Shown: positions 52,042 to 64,000 of the stretch, piece by piece
Layout of the letters: every line of letters starts with the position of its first letter
Numbering within the stretch: position 1 is the first letter of the stretch
Assembly (NCBI GenBank): GCA_023023105.1
Contig: CP083824.1
Location: 992,001 to 1,056,000, forward strand
Source: Enterobacter ludwigii
Lineage (GTDB): Bacteria; Pseudomonadota; Gammaproteobacteria; Enterobacterales; Enterobacteriaceae
Length of the DNA: 64,000 nt
Direction of reading: 5' to 3'
Translations under genes and position numbers: made by a program
The notes under the pieces: generated by a model
Seen by the model: only the letters and a program-made list of their open reading frames with translations
The model's database searches: none
What the model was told of the DNA's origin: nothing

Positions 52042-52105
52042 GGTTCCACTCCTGCTGTTTTAAACAATACGTTTAAGCATAGCAGGAGCAGAACAGGGGG
52101 AGGGA

Positions 52106-53968
52106 TCAGCCCAGCCAGGAGCGGATTTTTGCTTCGATACCTGCGGCATCCAGGCCAATCGCCGTGCGGGCTTCGTCCTGAGTACCTTGCGGAATGAAGT
52201 GATCCGGCAGACCGAGGTTCAGTACCGGAACGGCTCTACGATTCGCCATCAGCACCTCGTTCACGCCGCTGCCCGCGCCGCCCATGATGGCATTTTCTTC
52301 CAGCGTCACCAGCACGTCATGGGTTTCTGCCATGTTCAGGATCAGGGATTCATCGAGCGGTTTCACAAAGCGCATATCCACCAGAGTGGCATTCAGCGTT
52401 TCAGCCACTTTCGCGGCCTCTGGCATCAATGTGCCGAAGTTCAGGATCGCCACTTTGTCACCGCGACGCTTCACCAGACCTTTACCTATCGCCAGCTTCT
52501 CCAGCGGTTGCAGCTCAACGCCTACCGCATTACCGCGTGGGTAGCGAACCGCGCTTGGGCCGTCCTGATAGTGGTAGCCGGTAAACAGCATCTGACGACA
52601 TTCGTTCTCGTCGGATGGCGTCATGATGACCATATCCGGGATACAGCGCAGGAACGACAGGTCAAAAGCCCCCTGGTGTGTCTGTCCGTCCGCACCGACG
52701 ATGCCCGCACGATCGATAGCAAACAGCACAGGCAGCTTCTGAATGGCAACGTCATGGATCACCTGATCGTAAGCGCGCTGCAGGAAGGTGGAGTAGATCG
52801 CGACAACCGGTTTGTAGCCGCCAATCGCCAGGCCCGCTGCAAACGTCACCGCGTGCTGCTCGGCAATGGCAACGTCAAAATACTGGTCAGGGTATTTTCT
52901 GGAGAACTCCACCATGCCGGAGCCTTCACGCATGGCCGGGGTGATCGCCATCAGCTTGTTGTCTTTTGCCGCGGTTTCGCACAGCCAGTCGCCGAAGATT
53001 TTTGAATAGCTCGGCATGCCGCCGCTGCTTTTTGGCAGACAGCCGCTGGACGGGTCGAATTTCGGTACCGCGTGGAAGGTGATCGGATCTTTTTCCGCTG
53101 GCTCGTAGCCACGCCCTTTTTTGGTCATGATGTGCAGGAACTGCGGGCCTTTAAGATCCCGCATGTTCTTGAGCGTCGACACCAGCCCCAGCACGTCGTG
53201 TCCGTCAACCGGGCCAATATAGTTAAAGCCCAGCTCTTCAAACAGGGTACCCGGTACAACCATGCCTTTGATGTGTTCTTCGGTACGCTTGAGCAGCTCT
53301 TTGATCGGCGGTACGCCGGAGAAGACTTTTTTCCCGCCTTCACGCAGCGAGGAGTAAAGCTTACCCGAGAGCAACTGGGCCAGATGGTTGTTCAACGCGC
53401 CGACGTTCTCAGAAATCGACATTTCGTTATCGTTAAGAATAACCAGCATGTCCGGCTTGATATCACCCGCGTGGTTCATGGCCTCAAAGGCCATACCGGC
53501 AGTGATGGCCCCGTCGCCAATCACGCAGACGGTGCGGCGCTGCTTGTTCTCTTTTTCGGCAGCGACGGCAATCCCGATACCCGCGGAAATTGAAGTGGAG
53601 GAGTGGCCGACGCTCAGCACGTCATACTCGCTTTCACCGCGCCACGGGAATGGATGCAGGCCGCCTTTCTGACGAATGGTGCCAATTTTATCGCGACGCC
53701 CGGTCAGAATTTTGTGCGGATAGGCCTGGTGACCCACGTCCCAGATGAGCTGATCGAACGGCGTGTTATAGACATAGTGCAGCGCCACGGTCAGCTCTAC
53801 CGTGCCAAGCCCGGAGGCGAAATGACCGCTGGAGCGGCTTACGCTGTCGAGCAGGTAACGACGCAGCTCGTCGCACAGCTTCGGCAGGCTCTCTTTCGGC
53901 AACAGACGTAACTCCTGGGTGGAGTCAACTAACGCCAGTGTCGGGTATTTGGCAATATCAAAACTCAT
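52106..53968 (-). CDS. dxs: 1-deoxy-D-xylulose-5-phosphate synthase
   Basis: Dxs joins pyruvate and glyceraldehyde 3-phosphate in a thiamine-diphosphate-dependent reaction, the entry to the MEP isoprenoid pathway and a source for thiamine and pyridoxal. The 620-residue protein has [18 protein letters not shown], the ThDP/metal motif [20 protein letters not shown], and the transketolase-like [17 protein letters not shown]. The length equals that of E. coli. The ATG at 53968 is preferred to a TTG one codon earlier. It follows ispA by 24 bases. Confidence 0.98.
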   Translation of the reverse strand: MSFDIAKYPTLALVDSTQELRLLPKESLPKLCDELRRYLLDSVSRSSGHFASGLGTVELTVALHYVYNTPFDQLIWDVGHQAYPHKILTGRRDKIGTIRQKGGLHPFPWRGESEYDVLSVGHSSTSISAGIGIAVAAEKENKQRRTVCVIGDGAITAGMAFEAMNHAGDIKPDMLVILNDNEMSISENVGALNNHLAQLLSGKLYSSLREGGKKVFSGVPPIKELLKRTEEHIKGMVVPGTLFEELGFNYIGPVDGHDVLGLVSTLKNMRDLKGPQFLHIMTKKGRGYEPAEKDPITFHAVPKFDPSSGCLPKSSGGMPSYSKIFGDWLCETAAKDNKLMAITPAMREGSGMVEFSRKYPDQYFDVAIAEQHAVTFAAGLAIGGYKPVVAIYSTFLQRAYDQVIHDVAIQKLPVLFAIDRAGIVGADGQTHQGAFDLSFLRCIPDMVIMTPSDENECRQMLFTGYHYQDGPSAVRYPRGNAVGVELQPLEKLAIGKGLVKRRGDKVAILNFGTLMPEAAKVAETLNATLVDMRFVKPLDESLILNMAETHDVLVTLEENAIMGGAGSGVNEVLMANRRAVPVLNLGLPDHFIPQGTQDEARTAIGLDAAGIEAKIRSWLG

Positions 53969-53992
53969 CAAAGGCTCATCGAGATAGTGTGT

Positions 53993-54892
53993 TTATTTAT
54001 CACGCTGGATTATATAGTCCGCTAGCGCTTCCAGTGCCGAAGTATCCAGTGATTGCGCGGCCAGTTGATTCAGCGACTGGCGGGCATCCTCTATCAGATC
54101 CCGGGCTTTACGTTGGGCTTGCTCAAGACCCAGCAGGGCGGGGTAGGTACTTTTGCCAAGCTGCTGGTCCGCACCCTGACGTTTACCCAATGTTGCAGTA
54201 TCGCCCACCACATCCAGAATGTCATCCTGAACCTGGAATGCCAGACCGATACTTTCTGCGTATCTGTCCAGAATCGGCAGGGCTTTGCGCCCTTGCTCAC
54301 CCGCGCTCAGCGCGCCCAGGCGAACGGCGGAACGAATCAATGCCCCGGTTTTATGGCGATGAATACGCTCCAGTTGTTCCAGATTAACCTGACGTCCTTC
54401 GGCGTCCAGATCCAGTGCCTGCCCCCCGCACATACCGGCCACGCCGCTGGCCATGGCCAGTTCGGAGATCATTGCCAGGCGGTCGCGATCGGCCACTTCA
54501 GCCATCGGTGCATCGCTCAGAATCGAAAATGCCAGCGTTTGCAGGGCATCTCCCGCCAGAATAGCATTTGCTTCGCCAAACCTGATATGGCAGGTAGGCT
54601 GACCCCGACGTAAGTCGTCATCGTCCATTGCCGGTAAATCATCGTGGATCAGTGAGTAGGCATGGATACACTCAACGGCAGCTGCCGGGGCGTCCAGCGT
54701 GTTTTCGCTGATACCAAACATATTGCCTGTGGCATAGACCAGGAATGGGCGCAGGCGCTTTCCTCCCAAGAGTGCGCCATAGTGCATGGCTTCAACCAGT
54801 GGAGTGTTCTGAAAAGGCTGTGGCTCGATAAAACGGCGCAGCGCATCGTTGGCACGCGCGACGCATGCCTGAAGCTCGTTGGCAAAATCCAT
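53993..54892 (-). CDS. ispA: Farnesyl diphosphate synthase
   Basis: IspA extends dimethylallyl and geranyl diphosphate with isopentenyl diphosphate to farnesyl diphosphate. The 299-residue protein has the first aspartate-rich motif in LIHDDLPAMDDDDLRRG and the second in FQVQDDILDVVGD, plus GGKRLRPFLVYATG. E. coli IspA has 299 residues. The ATG directly follows the xseB stop codon, so translation is coupled. Confidence 0.98.
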   Translation of the reverse strand: MDFANELQACVARANDALRRFIEPQPFQNTPLVEAMHYGALLGGKRLRPFLVYATGNMFGISENTLDAPAAAVECIHAYSLIHDDLPAMDDDDLRRGQPTCHIRFGEANAILAGDALQTLAFSILSDAPMAEVADRDRLAMISELAMASGVAGMCGGQALDLDAEGRQVNLEQLERIHRHKTGALIRSAVRLGALSAGEQGRKALPILDRYAESIGLAFQVQDDILDVVGDTATLGKRQGADQQLGKSTYPALLGLEQAQRKARDLIEDARQSLNQLAAQSLDTSALEALADYIIQRDK

Positions 54893-55135
54893 TTACTCGG
54901 CGTCCGGTGTAAAAGGCGTGGTTTTCGCGTCTTCGCTGTCGGAAAGCAGGATCTGCACGCGCTGCTCGGCCTGCTGCAGTTTGACCTGCCCCTGACGTGC
55001 CAGCTGCACGCCACGCTCGAATTCGTTGAGTGCCTCTTCCAGCGGGAGATCGCCGCTCTCAAGACGGGTAACGATTTGCTCCAGTTCACTCAGCGCAGTT
55101 TCGAAACTGGCCGGTGCGTCGTTCTTCTTCGGCAT
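54893..55135 (-). CDS. xseB: Exodeoxyribonuclease VII small subunit
   Basis: XseB is the small subunit of exonuclease VII, several copies of which wrap the large subunit XseA. The 80-residue helical protein starts [20 protein letters not shown] and has the conserved [20 protein letters not shown]. The length equals E. coli XseB. It is the first gene of the xseB-ispA-dxs cluster and is divergent from thiI. Confidence 0.96.
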   Translation of the reverse strand: MPKKNDAPASFETALSELEQIVTRLESGDLPLEEALNEFERGVQLARQGQVKLQQAEQRVQILLSDSEDAKTTPFTPDAE

Positions 55136-55326
55136 AGTGAATTGACTCTTATATTCTCAGCCCCGACATGGTAACGGACTCAGGGCAATTATCAAATAAC
55201 GCGCAATGTGCACAGGAGCGGCGCGATGGTGGTATACTTGCGCGCCTGGAAGCAGCCTTCGGTTATAGGGGCTGCTGTATTTTTCCATTACAAGCCTTAT
55301 AAGCTTGCCTAAGAAACATTGCCGCC

Positions 55327-56775
55327 ATGAAGTTTATCATTAAATTGTTCCCTGAAATCACCATCAAAAGCCAATCTGTGCGTTTGCGCTTTATTAAAAT
55401 TCTCACCGGGAACATTCGTAACGTATTAAAGCACTACGACGAAACCCTCGCCGTGGTGCGCCACTGGGACCACGTTGAAGTCCGCGCGAAAGACGAAAAC
55501 AAGCGTCAGGATATCCGCGACGCGCTGACCCGTATTCCGGGCATCCACCATATTCTGGAAGTGGAAGATGTTCCTTTCACCTCTCTGCATGACATCTTCG
55601 AAAAAGCGCTGGTGCAGTACCGCGACCAGATCGAAGGCAAAACCTTTTGCGTGCGCGTGAAGCGTCGCGGCAAGCACGAATTCAGCTCCATTGAAGTGGA
55701 ACGTTACGTTGGCGGCGGTCTGAATCAGCACGTCGAGTCTGCGCGCGTGCGTCTGACCAACCCGGACGTAACCGTTAACCTGGAGATCGAAAACGATCGT
55801 CTGCTGCTGGTGAAAGGTCGTTACGAAGGTATCGGCGGTTTCCCAATTGGTACTCAGGAAGATGTGCTGTCTCTGATCTCGGGTGGCTTCGATTCCGGCG
55901 TCTCCAGCTATATGCTGATGCGTCGCGGCTGCCGCGTGCACTACTGCTTCTTCAACCTGGGCGGCGCGGCGCATGAAATCGGCGTTCGTCAGGTTGCGCA
56001 TTATCTGTGGAACCGCTTCGGCAGTTCCCACCGCGTGCGTTTCGTGGCGATCAACTTTGAGCCGGTCGTGGGTGAAATCCTCGAGAAAGTCGACGACGGC
56101 CAGATGGGCGTGGTGCTGAAGCGTATGATGGTGCGTGCAGCATCCAAAGTGGCTGAGCGCTACGGCGTGCAGGCGCTGGTTACCGGTGAGGCGCTTGGCC
56201 AGGTCTCCAGCCAGACGCTGACCAACTTGCGTCTGATCGACAACGTGTCAGATACGCTGATCCTGCGTCCGCTGATTTCCCACGATAAAGAGCACATCAT
56301 CGATCTGGCGCGCGAAATCGGTACTGAAGATTTTGCCCGTACCATGCCGGAATACTGCGGCGTGATCTCAAAAAGCCCAACGGTGAAAGCGGTTAAGGCG
56401 AAGATCGAAGCGGAAGAAGAGAACTTCGATTTTAGCATCCTGGAAAAAGTGGTGGCGGAAGCGTCCAACATTGATATCCGCGAGATTGCCCAGCAGACCG
56501 AGCAGGAAGTCGTAGAAGTTGAAACCGTGAGCGGTTTCGGCGCTAACGATGCAATTCTGGATATTCGCTCCATTGATGAGCAGGATGACAAGCCGCTGCA
56601 GGTTGAAGGCGTCGAAGTGGTTTCTCTGCCGTTCTACAAGCTGAGCACCAAATTTGGCGACCTCGACCAGAGCAAAACCTATCTGCTGTGGTGTGAGCGT
56701 GGGGTGATGAGCCGTCTGCAGGCGCTGTATCTGCTCGAGCAGGGCTTTGCGAATGTGAAGGTGTATCGCCCGTAG
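55327..56775 (+). CDS. thiI: tRNA 4-thiouridine synthase / thiazole synthesis sulfurtransferase ThiI
   Basis: ThiI moves persulfide sulfur from IscS to tRNA uridine 8 and into the thiazole of thiamine. The 482-residue protein has an N-terminal ferredoxin-like and THUMP region (residues about 1-165), the PP-loop [13 protein letters not shown]344-type cysteine in MPEYCGVIS, and a C-terminal rhodanese domain with the persulfide cysteine C456 in [10 protein letters not shown]. The rhodanese domain is present, so both roles are expected. Length and catalytic residues equal those of E. coli. Confidence 0.98.
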   Translation: MKFIIKLFPEITIKSQSVRLRFIKILTGNIRNVLKHYDETLAVVRHWDHVEVRAKDENKRQDIRDALTRIPGIHHILEVEDVPFTSLHDIFEKALVQYRDQIEGKTFCVRVKRRGKHEFSSIEVERYVGGGLNQHVESARVRLTNPDVTVNLEIENDRLLLVKGRYEGIGGFPIGTQEDVLSLISGGFDSGVSSYMLMRRGCRVHYCFFNLGGAAHEIGVRQVAHYLWNRFGSSHRVRFVAINFEPVVGEILEKVDDGQMGVVLKRMMVRAASKVAERYGVQALVTGEALGQVSSQTLTNLRLIDNVSDTLILRPLISHDKEHIIDLAREIGTEDFARTMPEYCGVISKSPTVKAVKAKIEAEEENFDFSILEKVVAEASNIDIREIAQQTEQEVVEVETVSGFGANDAILDIRSIDEQDDKPLQVEGVEVVSLPFYKLSTKFGDLDQSKTYLLWCERGVMSRLQALYLLEQGFANVKVYRP

Positions 56776-56784
56776 TTTATTGCA

Positions 56785-56835
56785 GGGCGGGGGCGACCTG
56801 TTGCCTCCGCCCCTCTCCCACAGGGTGAGGGAGAA
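56785..56835. repeat. Hairpin and palindromic repeat, copy D (thiI/yajL junction)
   Basis: GGGCGGGGGC (56785-56794) pairs with GCCTCCGCCC (56803-56812) with one G-U pair. Next to it, CCCTCTCCCACAGGGTGAGGG (written as CCCTCTCCC, ACA, GGGTGAGGG) is a shortened copy of the repeat seen at 21930 and 50651. It lies between two convergent genes. Confidence 0.7.
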
Positions 56836-56838
56836 CTC

Positions 56839-57429
56839 CTATTCGTAATAATTATAAATCCCCGCCGGTATCACCAGCGATGACGCCACTTCGTACGCTT
56901 TCTCGCGTCCGACCAGCAGGTCAATAATCTTTAAGCCAAAATCAATCGCGGTGCCGGGCCCCTGGCTGGTGAGCAGGTTGACGCGCGGATCCCAGACGAC
57001 GCGTTTATCCACCCAATGTGCTTCCGGGATCGTATCCTTAAGACCCGGGAAACCGGTCATGTTGCCGATGGGGAAGATATCGTGCGGAATCAGAACCGTT
57101 CCGGCGGCGGCACAGATTGCCGCGACGATACGGCCGGATAAATGAAACTGGCGCACGGTTTCGACCAGCAGCGGGCTGTCGCGAAAACACTCTGCGCCCT
57201 TCAGGCCACCAGGCAGGACGATGATGTCGTATTCCCCGTCGGCCACCTGCACCAGCGGGGCATCCGCGAGGATTTTTACCCCGCGTGAGCAGGTGATTGC
57301 CAGATTACCGTCGCTGGCGACGCTGGCGGTTGTCACCTTAATACCGCCGCGCACCATCAAATCAATGGTGGTGACCGCTTCTGTCTCTTCGCTACCAGGA
57401 GCGAGGCAGACCAGTGCCGACGCGCTCAT
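56839..57429 (-). CDS. yajL: Protein deglycase/chaperone YajL
   Basis: YajL is a DJ-1/ThiJ superfamily protein linked to protection against oxidative and carbonyl stress. The 196-residue product has the nucleophile elbow cysteine C106 in [15 protein letters not shown] and the glutamate E16 region in [14 protein letters not shown]. The length equals that of E. coli. The start [13 protein letters not shown] at 57429 lies inside the end of panE, with an overlap of 38 bases, so the two are co-transcribed. Confidence 0.95.
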   Translation of the reverse strand: MSASALVCLAPGSEETEAVTTIDLMVRGGIKVTTASVASDGNLAITCSRGVKILADAPLVQVADGEYDIIVLPGGLKGAECFRDSPLLVETVRQFHLSGRIVAAICAAAGTVLIPHDIFPIGNMTGFPGLKDTIPEAHWVDKRVVWDPRVNLLTSQGPGTAIDFGLKIIDLLVGREKAYEVASSLVIPAGIYNYYE

Positions 57430-58303
57430 ATTCACTCTCCTTACGTTTAACCAGGTCATACAGACGGGCGTTTTCCGGCACCGCAATACCGTGTGCGCGG
57501 GCGCGTTTTAGCAGATAGCCGGTAATGTAGTCGATTTCAGTGTGGCGTAATGCCCGAACATCCTGCAACATCGAGGAGATATTTTCTGCAGTACTATCAA
57601 TAACCTGTTCGACATAATAGCGTAAATCCTCTGCCGAGGTATGCAAGCCTTCCCGCTCAATGACCTCCGCGACTTCCGCACATAGGACGGCGACGTCTTG
57701 CGGATGGTTTTTTAGCTCGCCGTTAGGGCAATCCCACAGCGCCGTGAGCGGGTTAATCACGCAGTTTACGGCCAGCTTGCGCCACAGCTGAGGACGGATA
57801 TTGTTATGCCAGGCCACGTCCGGCAATACCTTCTGCAGTACGTCTGCCAGATAACCGAAGTCGCCATCCTGTGCCCTGGCAGGGCCGATATGCGTCACCC
57901 CACTGGCGACATGTACGATGATATTACCGTCGCGACGTGCAGCGTGCGTGGTCGTCGCCATCAGCAGCGGCTGCGGGATGCTTTTGAGCTCATCAAGCGT
58001 CCCCATGCCGTTATGCAGCAGCAGAACAGGGGATGTGGGGGGGAGTTGAGCGGCCAGTGCTTTTACGGCGTCTGAAACCTGCCATGCCTTGAGCGTCACC
58101 AGTAAAAGGTCGCTTTGCGCCAGGAAGTCAGGATCGTTCGCGGTGAGAGATTCATTAAAGATGCTTCCGTCTTCACTAATCAGATTTACACTGCAATAGG
58201 GCTGGGGCACGCGCAGCCAGCCCTGAACCTCATGTCCGTGCTTGCACAGCGCGGTCAGCCACAGCTGACCAAGCGCTCCGCATCCGAGCACTGTAATTTT
58301 CAT
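57392..58303 (-). CDS. panE: 2-dehydropantoate 2-reductase
   Basis: PanE reduces ketopantoate to pantoate with NADPH in pantothenate and coenzyme A synthesis. The 303-residue protein has the N-terminal Rossmann motif [11 protein letters not shown] (residues 4-14) and the catalytic region [21 protein letters not shown] with the active lysine and asparagine. E. coli PanE has the same length. AGGAGGAACA precedes the ATG. It overlaps the start of yajL. Confidence 0.96.
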   Translation of the reverse strand: MKITVLGCGALGQLWLTALCKHGHEVQGWLRVPQPYCSVNLISEDGSIFNESLTANDPDFLAQSDLLLVTLKAWQVSDAVKALAAQLPPTSPVLLLHNGMGTLDELKSIPQPLLMATTTHAARRDGNIIVHVASGVTHIGPARAQDGDFGYLADVLQKVLPDVAWHNNIRPQLWRKLAVNCVINPLTALWDCPNGELKNHPQDVAVLCAEVAEVIEREGLHTSAEDLRYYVEQVIDSTAENISSMLQDVRALRHTEIDYITGYLLKRARAHGIAVPENARLYDLVKRKESEYERVGTGLPRSW

Positions 58304-58424
58304 TGTTCCTCCTCACCTGCAACTGCGCCAGGTGTTACAGCTTAATTATACAGCTAAGCTTCTGTTGAGTTATGCCTCGTAGCGGGTATTATGCAACGCA
58401 ACAAAAGTGAAGGGAGAAGAAAAG

Positions 58425-58916
58425 ATGCCATCTTTCGATATTGTTTCCGAAGTTGATATCCAGGAAGTTCGCAACGGCGTAGAGAACGCAACCCGCGAAG
58501 TTGAGTCACGTTTCGATTTTCGTGGCGTTGAAGCAACGTTTGAGCTGAACGATGCAAATAAGACCATTAAGGTGCTGAGCGAGTCTGATTTCCAGGTAAA
58601 TCAGCTGCTCGACATTCTGCGTGCCAAGCTGTTAAAGCGCGGCATTGAAGGAACATCTCTGGATGTGCCGGAAGAGTTTGTGCACAGCGGTAAAAACTGG
58701 TTTGTCGAAGCCAAACTGAAGCAGGGCATTGAGAGCGCGGTGCAGAAGAAGATCGTTAAGCTCATCAAAGACAGTAAGCTGAAGGTGCAGGCGCAGATCC
58801 AGGGCGAAGAAATTCGTGTAACCGGCAAATCACGTGATGATTTGCAGTCCGTAATGGCGCTGGTGCGTGGCGGCGATCTGGGGCAACCGTTCCAGTTTAA
58901 AAACTTCCGCGATTAA
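58425..58916 (+). CDS. yajQ: Nucleotide-binding protein YajQ
   Basis: The 163-residue protein has two ferredoxin-like domains and begins [22 protein letters not shown]. YajQ relatives bind nucleotides, and some bind cyclic di-GMP and act in gene control. E. coli YajQ has the same length. I take the ATG at 58425 with AGGGAGAAG upstream over the frame opening at 58407. It is divergent from panE and convergent with yajR across a shared terminator. Confidence 0.94.
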   Translation: MPSFDIVSEVDIQEVRNGVENATREVESRFDFRGVEATFELNDANKTIKVLSESDFQVNQLLDILRAKLLKRGIEGTSLDVPEEFVHSGKNWFVEAKLKQGIESAVQKKIVKLIKDSKLKVQAQIQGEEIRVTGKSRDDLQSVMALVRGGDLGQPFQFKNFRD

Positions 58917-58920
58917 GACG

Positions 58921-58949
58921 AAAATGCCCGGTCAGACCGGGCATTTTTT
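58921..58949. terminator. Bidirectional terminator between yajQ and yajR
   Basis: AAAATGCCCGGTC and GACCGGGCATTTT form a long perfect stem, with T runs on the plus strand and A runs that become T on the minus strand. It reaches the yajR stop codon. Confidence 0.92.
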
Positions 58950-60310
58950 CAGGCTTTGAGTGCCTGCTCGACTTCAAAGCGGTTAGTTACCTTACTGTCT
59001 ATTTTGACATAGGCACTACGCTCTTCCGGGGCGATCAGCACTTCACTTACCCCCTCCGTGGTTTCAAGACGCTGTTTTAGCGCGTCGTTGATCTCAACAT
59101 CATCAGGGATTTCTACTCGCAGACTGCTGACGTAGCGCGGCTCTTTCATAGTGCTGGCGACCAGCAGCCAGACAGTGGCCAGCAGCGCGCCTGCAAGGAA
59201 TACGGTTTGTGAGTCAAACAGACCATCCACCCAGCCGCCAAGCGAACCGCCAATTGCCACGCCGATAAACTGGCTGGTGGAGTAAATACCCATCGCCGTG
59301 CCTTTGTAACCCGCAGGCGATTCTTTACTGATAAGCGACGGCAGCAACGCTTCCATCAGGTTAAACGCCAGGAAGAAGAGTTGCACACCCGCTACCAGTT
59401 CCCAGAAGTGCGGGCCGGAGCCCCAGAGTACAATCTCGGCAATCAGCAGTACCGCCACGCAGCCCACGAAGACGCGCTTCATCTTGCGCTTCACTTCGGC
59501 GTAGATGATGAACGGTACGACGGAGACAAACGAAATCAGCATCGTGACCAGATAGATTTTCCAGTGCTCAGCGGCCGGGAAGCCCGCCGCGGCAAGCTGG
59601 CCTGGCAGGGCGACAAAGGTCGACATCAGCAGGATATGCAGGCACATAATGCCAAAATTGAGCTTGAGCAGGCGAGGCTCGACAATCACTTTGCTGAAGC
59701 AGCCTTTTACCATTCCAGATTCACGGTTGAGAACGTGGTTTTTGCTGTCTGGCACCACCCATAGTGTTAAGGCGATACCGATTGTCGCCAGCACGGCAAT
59801 CATCCAGAACAGGGCGTGCAGGCCGAGTGCATGGGTAATAATGGGGCCGAGCACCATCGCAATCGCAAAGGTGACGCCAAAGCTTACGCCGATAAACGCC
59901 ATGGCCTTGGTGCGGTTTTGCTCGCGAGTTAAATCTGACAACAGTGCCATCACCGCAGCAGCTATCGCACCGGAACCCTGCAAGGCCCGGCCAAGAATAA
60001 TGCCCCATATTGAGTGGGAGAGGGCGGCAATGACGCTCCCGAGAACAAAAATAAGCAGACCACCGACAATCAGCGGTTTTCGTCCAACCCGATCAGAGAG
60101 CAGCCCAAACGGGATCTGGAATACCGCCTGCGCCAGTCCGTAGATACCGATTGCAAGTCCAATCAGCGCCTCGCTGGCTCCCTGCAGCGCCATACCGTAC
60201 GTGGTCAGAACAGGCAGGACCATAAACATGCCAAGCATCCGTAGCGAGAAGACAGTCCCTAAGCCCCAGGTCGCGCGTAGCTCGCCTGGCGTCATTTTAT
60301 AATCGTTCAT
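58949..60310 (-). CDS. yajR: Major facilitator transporter YajR
   Basis: The 453-residue protein is a 12-helix MFS exporter with motif A (GLLSDRVGRKPLIVGG) after helix 2. A C-terminal soluble ferredoxin-like YAM domain starts near residue 385 and contains LKQRLETTEGVSEVLI and SAYVKIDSKVTNRFEVEQAL. The length and domain order equal those of E. coli YajR, whose substrate is unknown. The ATG at 60310 is chosen over a GTG two codons earlier; GAGGTGGTA lies upstream. Confidence 0.95.
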   Translation of the reverse strand: MNDYKMTPGELRATWGLGTVFSLRMLGMFMVLPVLTTYGMALQGASEALIGLAIGIYGLAQAVFQIPFGLLSDRVGRKPLIVGGLLIFVLGSVIAALSHSIWGIILGRALQGSGAIAAAVMALLSDLTREQNRTKAMAFIGVSFGVTFAIAMVLGPIITHALGLHALFWMIAVLATIGIALTLWVVPDSKNHVLNRESGMVKGCFSKVIVEPRLLKLNFGIMCLHILLMSTFVALPGQLAAAGFPAAEHWKIYLVTMLISFVSVVPFIIYAEVKRKMKRVFVGCVAVLLIAEIVLWGSGPHFWELVAGVQLFFLAFNLMEALLPSLISKESPAGYKGTAMGIYSTSQFIGVAIGGSLGGWVDGLFDSQTVFLAGALLATVWLLVASTMKEPRYVSSLRVEIPDDVEINDALKQRLETTEGVSEVLIAPEERSAYVKIDSKVTNRFEVEQALKA

Positions 60311-60414
60311 TACCACCTCAGTTCAAAAGCAGGCCATAGTGTAGTGCGGGGAAGGAGCGGGGTAAATAAAGGGTTATTTAACAAATATTACATGCGTTAT
60401 TAATAGATTCAGTG

Positions 60415-60441
60415 AATAAAAAAGGGTGCCGAAGCACCCCT
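60415..60441 (-). terminator. Rho-independent terminator of the cyo operon
   Basis: Read on the minus strand, GGGTGC and GCACCC enclose a TTCG tetraloop, followed by TTTTTTATTC. It lies 19 bases past the cyoE stop and ends the operon. Confidence 0.93.
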
Positions 60442-60459
60442 TTATTCACCTGTTGTGGC

Positions 60460-61347
60460 TTACCAGACGTAAGTCAGCAGGTTGTGTGATTCAGGCACCA
60501 TGAAGTCTACGGACATCATCACGGACAGCGAGGTGATGGCCACAATCGAGAACACAAACAGTTTGCGCGCCCAGACTTTGTCATCTTCCACTTTGTAACC
60601 GCGCAGCGCCATACCGAGCCACCAGACGCTCACTGCGGCCGCTACTGCCAGATATTTGTATCCAGCGTATCCGCCCAGAGAGAGCATCAGCGTCGCCACG
60701 GCAAAGGCGATGATGTACAGCGTGATGTGGTTCTTGGCAACGGAAATGCCTTTCACGACCGGCAGAACTGGGATGTTCGCTGCCTGATAATCCTTAAAGC
60801 GGAAAATCGCGATGGCATAGGAGTGCGGCATCTGCCACAGGCTAAAGATAGCCAGCAGGATAGCTGCACCGCTGTCGAACTCGTTCGTGACCGCGCAGTA
60901 GCCAATCACCGGCGGCGCAGCGCCGGAGAGAGAACCAATCAGCGTGCCGTAGACGGAGTGGCGTTTCATATACAGGCTGTAGACGCCCACATATACCACG
61001 AACCCCATCACCCCCAGCCAGCAGGCCAGTGGGTTAGCACCAAACCACAGCAGCATAAAGCCAGCAATACCCAGCAAGGTGGCGTACACCAGCGAGACGG
61101 AAGGGGCGATCAGGCCTTTCACCAGCACCCGATTTTTGGTCCTTTCCATCTTCTTGTCGATATCCATGTCGATGTAGTTGTTAAATACACAACCGGACGC
61201 AACAACCAGTGACACACCGACCAGCGTGTAGATAAAGAGGGTGTAATCAATGCTACCTTTAGAGGCCAGCAGGAACCCTCCGATCACGGAGATCAGGTTG
61301 CCAAAGATGATGCCTGGTTTCGTTACTTGCAGGTATTGCTTAAACAT
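60460..61347 (-). CDS. cyoE: Heme O synthase (protoheme IX farnesyltransferase)
   Basis: CyoE joins a farnesyl group to protoheme to give heme O, needed by CyoB. The 295-residue membrane protein of the UbiA family starts [20 protein letters not shown] and has the prenyl-diphosphate motif [19 protein letters not shown]. coli has NNYIDRDID at the same place, so one non-catalytic residue differs. About nine hydrophobic helices are visible. The frame opens at 61392, but the start at 61347 is the conserved one. The farnesyl donor comes from IspA, encoded elsewhere in this window. Confidence 0.97.
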   Translation of the reverse strand: MFKQYLQVTKPGIIFGNLISVIGGFLLASKGSIDYTLFIYTLVGVSLVVASGCVFNNYIDMDIDKKMERTKNRVLVKGLIAPSVSLVYATLLGIAGFMLLWFGANPLACWLGVMGFVVYVGVYSLYMKRHSVYGTLIGSLSGAAPPVIGYCAVTNEFDSGAAILLAIFSLWQMPHSYAIAIFRFKDYQAANIPVLPVVKGISVAKNHITLYIIAFAVATLMLSLGGYAGYKYLAVAAAVSVWWLGMALRGYKVEDDKVWARKLFVFSIVAITSLSVMMSVDFMVPESHNLLTYVW

Positions 61348-61358
61348 ACTCGCCGCTC

Positions 61359-61684
61359 TTAGTGAACCATCATGTTGTAGTTGAGGTTCCACATAATCCA
61401 GATGGAACCGACTACCAGGATAGCGATGATAATCACGGTAAAGACGAAGGCCGTCATGTTCCAGCCTTCATCGGACTTGGTGTTCATGTGCAGGAAGCAA
61501 ACCAGATGCACCAGAATCTGAACCACTGCGGTAACCAGGACGGTGCCCAGAATCGCCGCGTGAGAAGCAGAACCGCTCATCACCATCCAGAACGGGATCA
61601 CCGTCAGGATGATCGACAGGATAAAACCTGTCATGTAGGTTTTTACGCTACCGTGGGAAGCGCCATGATCGGTTGAATGACTCA

Positions 61685-61685
<1 letters not shown>
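61359..61685 (-). CDS. cyoD: Cytochrome bo ubiquinol oxidase subunit IV
   Basis: CyoD is a small inner-membrane subunit that supports assembly of cytochrome bo oxidase. The 108-residue protein has a short polar start ([20 protein letters not shown]) and three hydrophobic helices, ending with [13 protein letters not shown]. coli CyoD has 109 residues. Its ATG overlaps the cyoC stop codon by one base (TAATG), and cyoE starts 11 bases after it ends. Confidence 0.97.

Positions 61686-64000
<2,315 letters not shown>

Noticed and set aside
52187-53005. 272-codon plus-strand frame opposite dxs
   Set aside because: It is antisense to a fully conserved enzyme gene, without a start signal or domain.

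Overview
The window is a 64 kb stretch of chromosome from a member of the Enterobacteriaceae. Gene order follows the Escherichia coli hemB-to-cyoB segment almost gene for gene, and the proteins are close to E. coli in length and motif. Several differences from E. coli K-12 (a peroxiredoxin gene between malZ and acpH, REP-like elements, extra accessory genes, araJ and pgpA not at their usual places) fit a relative in the Enterobacter/Lelliottia/Leclercia group. The species cannot be fixed from this sequence alone. No rRNA, tRNA, IS element, prophage or CRISPR array was seen.

Layout, left to right. Positions 1-6200 hold the start of a minus-strand gene, hemB (heme synthesis), a complete autotransporter gene, the YaiV/IprA-type regulator and ampH (peptidoglycan hydrolase). 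Positions 6300-13300 hold an extra isochorismatase-fold hydrolase, sbmA-yaiW (peptide uptake and its lipoprotein), yaiY, yaiZ, ddlA (D-Ala-D-Ala ligase), an extra MdtG-like exporter and iraP. Positions 13250-16400 hold phoA-psiF behind a clear Pho box, then dgcC (c-di-GMP synthesis). Positions 16370-20900 hold proC, yaiI, aroL-yaiA-aroM, ppnP and rdgC. Positions 21000-28500 hold mak, the sbcDC nuclease genes and the phoBR two-component system with its own Pho box. Positions 28500-33700 hold brnQ, proY and malZ.

Positions 33800-37000 carry the main accessory block: a putative operon of a YcaC-like hydrolase, a membrane-anchored ABM-domain protein and a large amidohydrolase with a cysteine/histidine-rich tail. 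After it come a 2-Cys peroxiredoxin gene, acpH, and the queA-tgt-yajC-secD-secF cluster (queuosine tRNA modification and Sec export). A small VOC protein and a WYL-type regulator follow, behind a perfect inverted repeat. Then come tsx and yajI.

Positions 46900-56800 hold nrdR-ribD-ribH-nusB-thiL (riboflavin and thiamine synthesis, antitermination), a 484-base repeat-rich gap where pgpA would be expected, and the minus-strand xseB-ispA-dxs-yajO cluster (isoprenoid and DXP supply), with thiI divergent. The end holds panE-yajL, yajQ, yajR and the distal part of the cytochrome bo oxidase operon. cyoB runs off the right edge.

Functional links within the window: phoBR controls phoA-psiF; dxs and yajO both bear on 1-deoxyxylulose 5-phosphate, which feeds isoprenoids (ispA) and thiamine (thiI, thiL); ribD and ribH supply lumazine for flavin; cyoE makes heme O from the heme pathway that hemB feeds, for the CyoB subunit.
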